Origin: Rugamonas rivuli
Lineage (GTDB): Bacteria > Pseudomonadota > Gammaproteobacteria > Burkholderiales > Burkholderiaceae_D
Direction of reading: 5' to 3'
Length of the DNA stretch: 64,000 nt
NCBI RefSeq assembly: GCF_009380165.1
Contig: NZ_WHUF01000006.1
Span: 186,001-250,000, forward strand
The notes under the pieces were generated by a model. The model was not told the DNA's origin and made no database searches. It saw nothing but the letters and a program-made list of their open reading frames with translations. Numbering within the stretch: the stretch's first letter is position 1; each line of letters opens with the position of its first letter. The position numbers and the translations under genes are program-made. Shown in pieces: positions 17,229-25,171 of the stretch.

Positions 17229-17516
17229 ATGCGACATCTACTTAGCCTGCCAATGGCATGCACGCTGGCCGCGTGCGCCCTGAATACCGCCTCCATCACG
17301 CCCACCACGCCGCAATGGGACCGCAACTTCGGCGCCGCTGCCCGCGCCACGCTGGCGCAGCAGGTCATGCATGCGGACGCGGGCCGCAACGGCGATCCGG
17401 TCGCCGGCATGGACGGCCGCTCCGCGCACGCCGCCTACGAGCGGTACCAGAAGGCCAGCAGTGAGCCGGCGCCGCAGCCGTCCGCATTCACCATCGGCGT
17501 CAGCGGCGCCAAGTAG
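17229..17516 (+). CDS. Small lipoprotein of the tad locus
   Basis: 95 residues. A signal peptide ends in a lipobox LAAC (Cys at residue 16), so an outer-membrane or periplasmic lipoprotein is predicted. The remainder is short and polar, with QWDRNFGAAARATLAQQVMH and GMDGRSAHAAYERYQK; the last motif resembles the C-terminal end of CpaD-type proteins. The position between the secretin and cpaE is where CpaD/RcpB is found in other systems. I therefore read it as a reduced CpaD-like partner of the secretin, without proof. Gaps of 13 and 20 bp fit one operon. Confidence 0.7.
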   Translation: MRHLLSLPMACTLAACALNTASITPTTPQWDRNFGAAARATLAQQVMHADAGRNGDPVAGMDGRSAHAAYERYQKASSEPAPQPSAFTIGVSGAK

Positions 17517-17536
17517 CTGCATCACGAGGAGCGATC

Positions 17537-18709
17537 ATGAAAGCACTGATGATCAGCAGGGACAGCCTGCTGCACGCCGAAGTCGCCGCACAAGGCTCCG
17601 CGCGCATGCCTGCGATGCAGCTGGTGGCATCGCGCAACGGCCTGCGCGACGCGGTCGAACGCCAGCTGCCGGAGATGCCGGACCTGGTGATCGTCGACGC
17701 CAGCGATGCCGCGCCGGACGAGACGGAACTGCTCGAACGACTGGGCAAGCTGTATTCCTCGTCGTCCTTCATGCTGCTGACGCGCGAGCCGCAGCAGGAC
17801 CTGCTGATCCGCGCCATGCGCGCCGGCATGCGCGAGGTGCTGCAACTGCCGCTGGTGCACAGCGCCTTCCACGAAGCGATGAGCCGCATCGAAGTGGCGA
17901 CGGGCGTCAGCCAGACGCGCGACGGCAAGGTGCTGGCCTTCATCTCCTGCAAGGGCGGCAGCGGCGCGACGTTTTTGTCGACCAATTTCGGTTACGCGCT
18001 GGCCGCGCTGGCCGACAAGAAGGTGCTGCTGATCGACCTGCACGGCCAGTTCGGCGACGCCACGCTGTACGTGTCGGACCAGAAGCCGACGATGACGCTG
18101 TCCGACATCTGCGCGCAGATCAGCCGCATGGACGGCTCCTTCCTCGATTCCTGCCTGGTGCACGTGGCCTCCAACTTCGGCGTGCTGGCGGCGGCGGACG
18201 ATCCCAATCACGCGGTCGACATGAAGCCCGAGCATATGGACGCCATCCTGCGCGTGGCGCGCCAGCACTACGACTTCATCGTGCTCGATGTCGGCCGCCA
18301 GATCGACGCCATCTCGCTGCGCGCGCTGGACCAGGCGGACACCATCCATCCGGTGCTGCAGCTGGCGCTGCCGGACATCCGCGACGGCCGCCGCCTGCTG
18401 GACATCTTCCGCTCGCTCGGCTATCCGAGCGACCGCACACGCCTGATCGTCAACCGCTACGAAAAGGGCGGCAAGCTGCGCTTGATGGACCTGGAGCAGG
18501 CGCTGGGCGCGGACGTGGTGCACACGGTGCCCAACGACTATCTGTCGGCCACGGATTCGGTCAACCAGGGCATACCGGTGCTGCAGCTGTCGCGCAGCAG
18601 CGCGGTGGCGCGCAGCCTGGCCGAGCTGGTGGAACTGGTGACGGCACGCCGGGTCTCGGAAAGCAAAGGCCTGTTCGACCGCCTGTTCGGCCGCCACGAC
18701 AACGATTGA
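17537..18709 (+). CDS. cpaE: Tad pilus localisation ATPase CpaE/TadZ
   Basis: 390 residues. An N-terminal receiver-like domain of about 120 residues (MKALMISRDSLLHAEV; DLVIVDASDAAPDE) precedes a ParA/MinD-type domain. The P-loop reads FISCKGGSGATFLSTNFG: the signature deviant Lys is there, but the Lys normally before Thr is replaced by Ala, as seen in TadZ-type proteins with altered nucleotide use. The switch region IVLDVGRQIDAIS follows. In the Tad system the protein targets the machinery to the cell pole. It is 10 bp upstream of tadA. Confidence 0.92.
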   Translation: MKALMISRDSLLHAEVAAQGSARMPAMQLVASRNGLRDAVERQLPEMPDLVIVDASDAAPDETELLERLGKLYSSSSFMLLTREPQQDLLIRAMRAGMREVLQLPLVHSAFHEAMSRIEVATGVSQTRDGKVLAFISCKGGSGATFLSTNFGYALAALADKKVLLIDLHGQFGDATLYVSDQKPTMTLSDICAQISRMDGSFLDSCLVHVASNFGVLAAADDPNHAVDMKPEHMDAILRVARQHYDFIVLDVGRQIDAISLRALDQADTIHPVLQLALPDIRDGRRLLDIFRSLGYPSDRTRLIVNRYEKGGKLRLMDLEQALGADVVHTVPNDYLSATDSVNQGIPVLQLSRSSAVARSLAELVELVTARRVSESKGLFDRLFGRHDND

Positions 18710-18719
18710 GGAGGATGAC

Positions 18720-20066
18720 ATGAGCTTACGCGAACGGCTGGCCACTGCGGACGACAACCGCCAGGGCATCAACGGACCGCCGGGCCTGGCCGCGGCGGCC
18801 TACCTGGAGCTGAAGAAGAGCATGCATCAAACGATACTCGACCGCATCGACCTGGAGCGCCTGAAGCGGCTGACGCCGGAGCAGTTCAAGCACGAGCTGG
18901 CGCTGCTGGTCCAGCGCATCATCGAGGAAGAGCGCATCGTGCTCAATCAGCACGAGCGGCATAGCCTGGTGCTCGACATCCAGCACGAGATGCTGGGCTT
19001 CGGGCCGCTGGAGCCGCTGCTGGCCGATCCCGGCGTGTCCGACATCCTGGTCAATACCTGCGCCAGGGTCTACGTCGAACGCGCCGGCCGGCTGGAGCTG
19101 ACCGACGTCACCTTCAACGACAATGCCCACCTGATGAAGATCATCGAGAAGATCGTCTCGCGCGTGGGCCGCCGCGTGGACGAGTCCAGCCCGATGGTCG
19201 ATGCGCGGCTGCCGGACGGCTCGCGCGTGAACGCCATCATTCCGCCGCTGGCGATCGATGGACCTATCCTGTCGATACGGCGCTTCGCCGTCAATCCGCT
19301 GACGGTGCAGAACCTGCTCGACTACCGCAGCCTGACGCCGCCGATGATGGAGGTGCTGAAGGCGCTGGGCCAGGCCAAGGTCAACATCCTGATCTCCGGC
19401 GGCACCGGCAGCGGCAAGACCACCATGCTGAACGTGCTGTCCGGCTTCATTCCGGCGGCGGAGCGCATCGTCACCATCGAGGATGCGGCGGAGCTGCAAA
19501 TGCGCCAGCCGCATGTGGTGCGGCTGGAGACGCGGCCGCCCAACATCGAGGGCAAGGGCGAGGTCAACCAGCGTTCGCTGGTGCGCAACGCGCTGCGCAT
19601 GCGGCCGGACCGCATCATCCTCGGCGAGGTGCGCGGGCCGGAGGCGCTCGATATGCTGCAGGCCATGAACACCGGCCATGAAGGCTCGCTGGCCACCATC
19701 CACTCGAACACGCCGCGCGACGCCTTGTCGCGGCTGGAGAACATGGTCGGCATGACCGGCTTGAACCTGACGCCGCGGGCCACGCGGCAGCAGATCTGTT
19801 CCGCCGTCACGGTGGTGATGCAGGTGTCGCGGCTGACCGACGGCACGCGCAAGCTGGTCAGCCTGCAGGAGATCACCGGCATGGAGGGCGACGTGATCGC
19901 CATGCACGAGATCTTCCGCTACGAGCAGAAAGGCGTGGACGCGAACGGCAAGGTGCAGGGCCGCTTTTCCGCCACAGGAGTGCGGCCGCGCTTCGCCGAC
20001 CGTCTGCGCATGTTCGGCGTGCCCGTGGCCGATTCGGTGTTCGATCCCGACAAGATCTACGAGTAG
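18720..20066 (+). CDS. tadA: Tad pilus motor ATPase TadA/CpaF
   Basis: 448-residue secretion ATPase of the GspE/VirB11 superfamily that powers Flp assembly. Visible features are an N-terminal helical region, the CpaF signature LGFGPLEPLLADPGVSDILVN-type segment near residues 88-108, Walker A SGGTGSGKTTMLN near residue 228, an Asp box (TIEDAAELQM), Walker B (IILGEVRGPEALDML near residue 300) and the His box (TGHEGSLATIHSNTPRD). All catalytic motifs are intact. Its stop is 4 bp from tadB. Confidence 0.95.
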   Translation: MSLRERLATADDNRQGINGPPGLAAAAYLELKKSMHQTILDRIDLERLKRLTPEQFKHELALLVQRIIEEERIVLNQHERHSLVLDIQHEMLGFGPLEPLLADPGVSDILVNTCARVYVERAGRLELTDVTFNDNAHLMKIIEKIVSRVGRRVDESSPMVDARLPDGSRVNAIIPPLAIDGPILSIRRFAVNPLTVQNLLDYRSLTPPMMEVLKALGQAKVNILISGGTGSGKTTMLNVLSGFIPAAERIVTIEDAAELQMRQPHVVRLETRPPNIEGKGEVNQRSLVRNALRMRPDRIILGEVRGPEALDMLQAMNTGHEGSLATIHSNTPRDALSRLENMVGMTGLNLTPRATRQQICSAVTVVMQVSRLTDGTRKLVSLQEITGMEGDVIAMHEIFRYEQKGVDANGKVQGRFSATGVRPRFADRLRMFGVPVADSVFDPDKIYE

Positions 20067-20070
20067 CGAC

Positions 20071-21048
20071 ATGGACACGCTCTTCACGGCTTTCGCGGTG
20101 CTGCTGTTCGCCGCGGTGATCCTGATGATCGAAGGCGCCTGGCTGTGGTGGTCGAGCGCCCACGGCGGCGGTGCGCGGCGTATCGCCAAGCGCTTGCGGT
20201 TGATGGCTGCGCGCGGCGAGCGTGGCGGCGAGCGGATCGACATCCTCAAGCAGCGCAGCTATAGCCGCAATCCCGCGCTGGAGAGGATCCTGCGCCGGGT
20301 CGACCGCCTGGCCTTGCTGGACCGGCTGCTGTTGCAGGCCGGCGTGCAGTGGTCGGTGTCGCAGTTCCTCTGCTGCACGCTGGCGATGCTGGCCTGCGGC
20401 CTGCTGATCCTGTCGCTGCTGTCAATGCCTGCGATGGCGGCGGCCGGCCTGCTGGCGTTGTCGCTGTCGCTGCCCTGGCTGGTGTTGATGCGCACGCGCC
20501 GCGCGCGCCTGCTCAAGCTGGAGGTGCAGCTTCCGGAGGCGGCGGACTTTCTCGGCAGGGCGCTGCGCGCAGGGCACTCCTTCGCCAACGTCATGCAGAT
20601 GGTGGGCGAGGAGATGCCGGAGCCGATCGCCGGAGAATTCAAGTTCGCCTACGAGGAGATCAACTACGGCGTGCCGATGAACGAAGCCTTGCACAACCTG
20701 GCGATGCGCGTGCCGCTGACCGATCTGCGCTATCTGGTGATCGCGGTGCTGATCCAGCGCGAGTCGGGCGGAAACCTGGCTGAAGTCCTCGGCAACATCA
20801 GCCGTCTGATACGTTCCCGCCTGCGCTTGCTGGCGCAAGTGCGTGTGATGTCGGCCGAGGGCAGGATGTCGGCCTGGATATTGGGCTTGCTGCCGCTGGG
20901 CGTACTGGGCGTGATGGTGCTGGTGAATCCCGCCTACATCCGCGTGCTATGGACCGATCCGGTAGGCGTGCGGATGACGTGGTATGCCTGCGTGATGGCC
21001 TGCGGCGGCGTGCTGTGGATGCGCAAGCTGATACGCATACGGGTTTGA
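20071..21048 (+). CDS. tadB: Tad inner-membrane platform protein TadB
   Basis: 325 residues with a T2SSF/GspF-like domain. An N-terminal TM (TAFAVLLFAAVILMIEGAWLWW) is followed by a pair of helices near residues 95-140 and two C-terminal membrane segments. The cytoplasmic loop contains LPEAADFLGRALRAGHSFANVMQMV and ESGGNLAEVLGNISRLIRSR, the typical TadB signature. It pairs with TadC to anchor the TadA motor. Spacing is 4 bp after tadA and 10 bp before tadC. Confidence 0.93.
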   Translation: MDTLFTAFAVLLFAAVILMIEGAWLWWSSAHGGGARRIAKRLRLMAARGERGGERIDILKQRSYSRNPALERILRRVDRLALLDRLLLQAGVQWSVSQFLCCTLAMLACGLLILSLLSMPAMAAAGLLALSLSLPWLVLMRTRRARLLKLEVQLPEAADFLGRALRAGHSFANVMQMVGEEMPEPIAGEFKFAYEEINYGVPMNEALHNLAMRVPLTDLRYLVIAVLIQRESGGNLAEVLGNISRLIRSRLRLLAQVRVMSAEGRMSAWILGLLPLGVLGVMVLVNPAYIRVLWTDPVGVRMTWYACVMACGGVLWMRKLIRIRV

Positions 21049-21058
21049 GGAGCGGGGC

Positions 21059-21994
21059 ATGGACATCCGGCAGATTGTTTTCCTCGTGATCGTCTTCGCG
21101 GTGGTGGTGTGCATCGCGCTGGTGGCGCTGCTCAGTTTTTCGTCGGTGCCGATACGCGAGCGGCTCGGCGATTTCATCGGCACGTCGGAACCATCGTCGC
21201 CGGTCGAAGTGGGCTGGGTGGAGAAGGTCGCGCAGGCGGCGCAACCTTTTTCCCGCATGTCGCTGCCGGAGGAGGGCTGGGAGCGCTCGCCGCTGCGTAC
21301 CCGTTTCATGAACGCCGGCTGGCGCAGCGCATCGGCTCCGTCGCTGTACTTCGCCGCCAAGACGCTGCTGGCGCTGGGGCTGCCGGCCGTGGTGGCGGTG
21401 GTGGGCGCCGCCGCGCTGCAGGGGGCGCTGAACAAACTCTATCTCCATCTGCTGCTGGTGACGGCGGCCATCGGCTACTACATACCGAACGCCGTGCTGT
21501 CGCGCAAAGCGGCCGGCCGCAGCCGCGAGATCTTCGAAAACTTCCCCGACGCGCTGGATCTGTTGACCGTCTGCGTGGAAGCGGGCCTGAGCCTGGAGCG
21601 CGCACTGGCCAAGGTGGCGGGGGAAATCCACATCAAGAGCGTGGCGCTGGCGCAGGAGCTGCAACTGGTGCTGATGGAAGTGCGTGCGGGCTTCAGCAAG
21701 GAGAAGGCCTTGCGCAACCTGGCCTTGCGCAGCGGCGTCGAGGATGTGGACACGCTGGTGGCGATGCTGATCCAGTCGGAGCGCTTCGGCACCAGCATGG
21801 GCGAATCCTTGCGGGTGCACTCGGATAACCTGCGCAGCAAACGCAGCGTGATCGCCGAGGAGGCCGCAGCCAAGATCGCGTTGAAGCTGTTGTTCCCGCT
21901 GATCTTCTGCATCTTCCCGACGCTGATGCTGGTGCTGATCGGGCCCGCTGGCATCCAGATTTACCGGATGCTGCCGACGATGCTGGGCCAATAG
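21059..21994 (+). CDS. tadC: Tad inner-membrane platform protein TadC
   Basis: 311 residues, again a GspF-like fold. One TM lies at the N-terminus (IVFLVIVFAVVVCIALVALLSF), two around residues 98-140 and one at the C-terminus (LLFPLIFCIFPTLMLVLIGPAG). The cytoplasmic segment has FPDALDLLTVCVEAGLSLERALAKVA and LIQSERFGTSMGESLRVHSDNLR, diagnostic of TadC. Its TAG stop at 21992-21994 lies inside the ribosome binding site AGGAGA of the next gene, so translation of the two is probably coupled. Confidence 0.93.
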   Translation: MDIRQIVFLVIVFAVVVCIALVALLSFSSVPIRERLGDFIGTSEPSSPVEVGWVEKVAQAAQPFSRMSLPEEGWERSPLRTRFMNAGWRSASAPSLYFAAKTLLALGLPAVVAVVGAAALQGALNKLYLHLLLVTAAIGYYIPNAVLSRKAAGRSREIFENFPDALDLLTVCVEAGLSLERALAKVAGEIHIKSVALAQELQLVLMEVRAGFSKEKALRNLALRSGVEDVDTLVAMLIQSERFGTSMGESLRVHSDNLRSKRSVIAEEAAAKIALKLLFPLIFCIFPTLMLVLIGPAGIQIYRMLPTMLGQ

Positions 21995-22003
21995 GAGACG
22001 ATG

Positions 22004-22738
22004 ATGAAACGCGAACTGGGCGCCGCATGCACCGGCGCATTGCTGATGGCGTGCAGCGGCATGGCGCCTGCACCTTCTCCTGTACTGGAGCCGGACACGC
22101 GCAGCTCCGCGCTGACAGCGCTGGAGCGGGCCTGCCTGCAGGCGCCGACCGATGCGTCAAGCTGGGAACAGCTGGGCGCGGCGCTGGAAGCCGGAGGAGA
22201 GCGCGAGCGGGCGGCGACCATGTTCAAGCAGGCAGCCACGCTGCGCGCCCATGACGTACAGCGCGACTACATGCTGCTGAAGGAGGGCGCGGCGCAGGCC
22301 AGGGCCGCCCTCGATGCGTCGATGCCGCGCACAGAGGTGCGGCAGATCGGCGCGGCGCTGGTGGAGGTGCTGCGCTTCGGCGCAGGTGCGCGTGTCGGTG
22401 CGAGTTCCGCTGCAAGTGCCGATGCAGTCGCCGTGGCCGCAGCCGCGCCGCCGGGCGTCCGGCTGGAGATCAGCAACGGCAACGGCATCGCCGGCGCCGC
22501 CGCGCGGCTGGCGCGCACGCTCAGCGCGGAGGGCATCAAGGCCACGCGCCTGACCAACGTCCGGCCGTTCGTGGTGCCGCTCAGCCGCATCGAGTACCAG
22601 CGCGGCCAGCAGCTGCTGGCCCAGACGCTGGCGCAGCGACTGGGCTTGCCGCTGCAGGCGCAGAGCGGAAAATCGGCCTATGCAGACATGCGCATCGTGC
22701 TGGGGCACGACGTCGTGCAGGCCCGCTATCTGAAGTAA
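22004..22738 (+). CDS. TadD-like lipoprotein with C-terminal LytR_C domain
   Basis: 244 residues. A lipoprotein signal with lipobox LMAC is followed by a short TPR-like region (DASSWEQLGAALEAGGERERAATMFKQAATL), an Ala/Ser-rich linker and a C-terminal LytR_C-type domain (LEISNGNGIAGAAARLARTLSAEG and on to ADMRIVLGHDV). The TPR part matches the TadD role in pilus biogenesis; the LytR_C domain suggests cell-wall contact. ATG codons occur at 22001 and 22004; AGGAGA at 21993-21998 gives five-base spacing to 22004. It is the last gene of the operon: its stop sits in the A-run of an opposing terminator, and no tadE/F/G follows. Confidence 0.8.
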   Translation: MKRELGAACTGALLMACSGMAPAPSPVLEPDTRSSALTALERACLQAPTDASSWEQLGAALEAGGERERAATMFKQAATLRAHDVQRDYMLLKEGAAQARAALDASMPRTEVRQIGAALVEVLRFGAGARVGASSAASADAVAVAAAAPPGVRLEISNGNGIAGAAARLARTLSAEGIKATRLTNVRPFVVPLSRIEYQRGQQLLAQTLAQRLGLPLQAQSGKSAYADMRIVLGHDVVQARYLK

Positions 22739-22776
22739 AAAAAAACCGTCCGGGAGGAGTGACCCTCGCGGACGGT
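22737..22776 (-). terminator. Intrinsic terminator for the minus-strand GIN-domain gene
   Basis: ACCGTCCG (22745-22752) pairs with CGGACGGT (22769-22776), with an inner GAGG/CCTC helix. On the minus strand the hairpin is followed by nine T (22737-22745). It stops transcription of the 22820-23590 gene; its T-run overlaps the stop of the convergent tadD-like gene. On the plus strand A rather than T follows, so termination of the tad operon here would be weaker. Confidence 0.8.
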
Positions 22777-22819
22777 AAAAACACACCCATGTGTTTCCTG
22801 CTGCGGACTACCGCATTCC

Positions 22820-23590
22820 TTACTGCCAGCTGATGCTGCCCATGCCGCGGGCGCTGGCGTTACGACTGGCCGGGTTGCCGTACACCTTGGCCGAACCCAT
22901 GCCCGATAACTTCATATTCGCGCTGTTCTTCGCGTACACCGACGCGCTGCCCAGTCCTGTCATGTTGACGTCCACCGTGTCGGCGAGCAGTGCCTGTGCA
23001 TCGAGGCCGCCCACGCCGCCCAGGGTGGCGTGCAGTTGCCTGGTCTGGCCGGTCATTTCGATGTGGCCGGCGCCGTGCAGGTTCAGATCGACGTTGTCGC
23101 TGTTGCCGGTGTTGACGGTCATGCTGCCGACGCCGCCCAGCTTGACGTCGACGTTGCGATACTGGGTGTTGTTGACCTTCACCGAACCTGCGCCATCCAG
23201 TGTCAGGCGCAGCTTGTCGCCGCTGAAGCCTGCGACTTCGGTCGAACCGACGCCGCCCGACACGATCTGCTGCAGGTTCGGCAGCGTCAGTTCCGCGCGC
23301 AGCGACTGCTTGTTGCCGAAGCTGAAGCTGCGCATCTTGCTTGTGCCGATGTGCAGGGTATCGCCCGTCTGCTCCACCGTCACTTTTTTCAGCGCGTCAG
23401 CCTCTCCGTATAGAGTCAGCGACGCGACTGGTCCTTGCTTGACCTTGAGGCTGATGACGCCATCGAGGTCGATGTTGACGGCACGCGCATCGACGCTGCG
23501 GTTTTCGCTGATCACATCGGCCGCCAGCGCGGCGCTTGCGCCGCTGCTCAGTACCGTGGCCAGCATTGCAGCCTGCAGATATTTTTTCAT
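22820..23590 (-). CDS. Secreted GIN-domain (DUF2807) auto-transporter-adhesin-like protein
   Basis: 256 residues. An N-terminal signal peptide ends ASAALAAD. The body is a repetitive right-handed beta-helix-like structure rich in LxVxxxGxGSVxV turns, including GGVGSTEVAGFSG, LDGAGSVKVNN, LGGVGSMTVN and MTGLGSASVYA. It ends at LSGMGSAKVYGNPASRN. This is the head-GIN/DUF2807 family, whose function is not established. Export to periplasm or outer surface is likely. It is 37 bp downstream of a 67-residue secreted protein on the same strand and is followed by its own terminator. Confidence 0.85.
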   Translation of the reverse strand: MKKYLQAAMLATVLSSGASAALAADVISENRSVDARAVNIDLDGVISLKVKQGPVASLTLYGEADALKKVTVEQTGDTLHIGTSKMRSFSFGNKQSLRAELTLPNLQQIVSGGVGSTEVAGFSGDKLRLTLDGAGSVKVNNTQYRNVDVKLGGVGSMTVNTGNSDNVDLNLHGAGHIEMTGQTRQLHATLGGVGGLDAQALLADTVDVNMTGLGSASVYAKNSANMKLSGMGSAKVYGNPASRNASARGMGSISWQ

Positions 23591-23627
23591 GATGCGCTCC
23601 GTCGTTGTTCGAGGTTTGCTGCGGGGA

Positions 23628-23831
23628 TTACAGTGCTGCTTTTTCCGCGGCGGTCAGGCGTTTGGCGCTGACGGTGACAACCTGCATTTTGCTGGTGTCG
23701 GCCTTGGCGGCGACTGCTGCCACTGGGGCTGCACTGTGCATGGCCGGTACGGCTGCGGTGGCGAACGAGGTGGCGCTGGCGACGACGATTGCTGCGACGA
23801 AGATGGCTTCCATGTTTTTGGCGATGTTCAT
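23628..23831 (-). CDS. Small secreted protein of unknown function
   Basis: 67 residues. A hydrophobic N-terminal segment (IFVAAIVVASATSFATAAVP) looks like a signal peptide cut after TAA or ATA. The short Ala-rich tail contains VVTVSAKRLTAAEKAAL. AAGGAG sits about seven bases before the ATG. It lies just upstream of the GIN-domain gene and probably shares its transcript. I do not recognise the family. A protein this short with a clean ribosome binding site and signal sequence is credible, but its role cannot be stated. Confidence 0.65.
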   Translation of the reverse strand: MNIAKNMEAIFVAAIVVASATSFATAAVPAMHSAAPVAAVAAKADTSKMQVVTVSAKRLTAAEKAAL

Positions 23832-23955
23832 TTTGAGCTCCTTGGGTTGTGTGGTTCACTGCGTTTTGTCTTGCGTTGAGTGAACTATAGACAAGGGGGC
23901 CCTGTACATCCATCGGGATGTGACGAACTGCAAAAACGAGGGGTCAGAATGCGGA

Positions 23956-24858
23956 TTAGCGGTTTGAAACTGCGCCGCACAGCAGGTCTTGATTGCTGGC
24001 GTAGAGCTGTGTCAGCCAGGCGGAGACGGTTTTGAAGCGGGCGATGGAGCCGGCGTCGCGATGGCTGAGCAGCCAGATATCGCGCTGCACCTCGACGCCG
24101 CTGCCGATGCGCACCAAGCCCTCCTGCTGCCCCAGCAGGCAGGGCAGCAGCGCCATGCCGACGCCGGCCCGGCAGGCGCGCACCATCGTGCTCAGGCTGT
24201 TCACCTTCAATACTTTGTTCGGCTGCGGGTCCATCTGCGCCAGCCACTGCATTTCGCCGGTGCCGGCCAGCGCGTCGTCGTAGGCGATCCACGGCTGGGT
24301 GCCCCAGCAGGCGCGCGGCGTGTCGGCGAATCTGGCGTGGCCGTAGACGGCGAAGCCGAGATCGCCCAGCTTGCGCATCACCAGCGCCGCATCCTCGCCC
24401 GGCTTGCCCAGGCGCAGGGCGAAATCGGCCTCGCGGCGGGTGAAGGACAGGTTCTGGTTTTCCGCCTGCAGCGTCAACTGCAGATGCGGATGCTGCGCGT
24501 GCAGGGTGGGAACGTGGTCCAGCAGCCAGTAGTCGAACAGGAAGTCGATCGAGGTGATGTTGACCGGGCCGGCCGTGGCGTCGGCCTCCTGGGTAGAGGC
24601 TTGCAACATGCTCTGGACGTTGCCGTAGACCGCTTCGCCATGCTGGACGAAGACCTGGCCGGCGTCGGTCAGCTGGTAGCCGGTGTTATCGCGGATGAAC
24701 AGGCGCAGCTTCAGGGCTTTTTCGGCGGCGGCGATGCGGCGGCTGATGGTCGAGGCATCCACGCCCAGCTGGCGGCCGGTGGCGCTCATGCTGCCGCTGC
24801 GCGCCAGCGTCAGGATCAGCGGGATGTCGTTCCAGTCGAATTCGGTATTTGAGGGCAT
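23956..24858 (-). CDS. LysR-family transcriptional regulator
   Basis: 300 residues. The HTH segment (LARSGSMSATGRQLGVDASTISRRIAAAEKAL) and the following RDNTGYQLTDAG are typical of the LysR subgroup that controls small catabolic or stress operons. The effector domain follows, with VNITSIDFLFDYWLLDHVP. The ATG at 24858 begins MPSNTEFDWND and places the HTH normally; a longer frame from 24933 would add 25 atypical residues. No strong ribosome binding site precedes either. It is divergent from the Tat-exported haloperoxidase-like gene, with a short inverted repeat between them, so that gene is its likely target. Confidence 0.88.
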   Translation of the reverse strand: MPSNTEFDWNDIPLILTLARSGSMSATGRQLGVDASTISRRIAAAEKALKLRLFIRDNTGYQLTDAGQVFVQHGEAVYGNVQSMLQASTQEADATAGPVNITSIDFLFDYWLLDHVPTLHAQHPHLQLTLQAENQNLSFTRREADFALRLGKPGEDAALVMRKLGDLGFAVYGHARFADTPRACWGTQPWIAYDDALAGTGEMQWLAQMDPQPNKVLKVNSLSTMVRACRAGVGMALLPCLLGQQEGLVRIGSGVEVQRDIWLLSHRDAGSIARFKTVSAWLTQLYASNQDLLCGAVSNR

Positions 24859-25171
24859 GGAGGATGTCGTTTCGTGGGGCGGTCTGCATTTTTGCAAAGT
24901 CAGCTTGCAGGGCTGTCTGTTCCGCAAATGCACCGGCTGGCCTAAGATTCAACCCATCGCAAGGCCAAACGTGCAAAGCACTGTAGCACAGGCCCTGGTA
25001 GCCAAGCATCGACTAAAAGAGAGAAAGTGCTGTAAAAGAATTGATTGAAATAGCTTGCTATTGAATAGCGTGCGATATATATTGAGCACGTGGGCAGCAC
25101 AAGAATCGCCAGTAAGAATGTAAAAACGTAGTTTCCTATTAAATCGTTAACTAATTAAAATGGAGTCCATC
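24859..25171. other. Divergent regulatory region between LysR and hydrolase genes
   Basis: No gene is seen in these 313 bp. The right half is AT-rich and contains the inverted repeat described at 25049-25062. The segment around 25075 (GATATATATTG) could hold a -10 for the rightward gene, but I cannot assign a full promoter. Confidence 0.4.
25049..25062. promoter_or_regulatory. Inverted repeat, possible LysR site
   Basis: AATAGC at 25049-25054 is an exact inverted copy of GCTATT at 25057-25062 with TT between. It lies about 110 bp upstream of the hydrolase start in the divergent LysR region. It does not fit T-N11-A spacing exactly, so the assignment is tentative. Confidence 0.3.
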
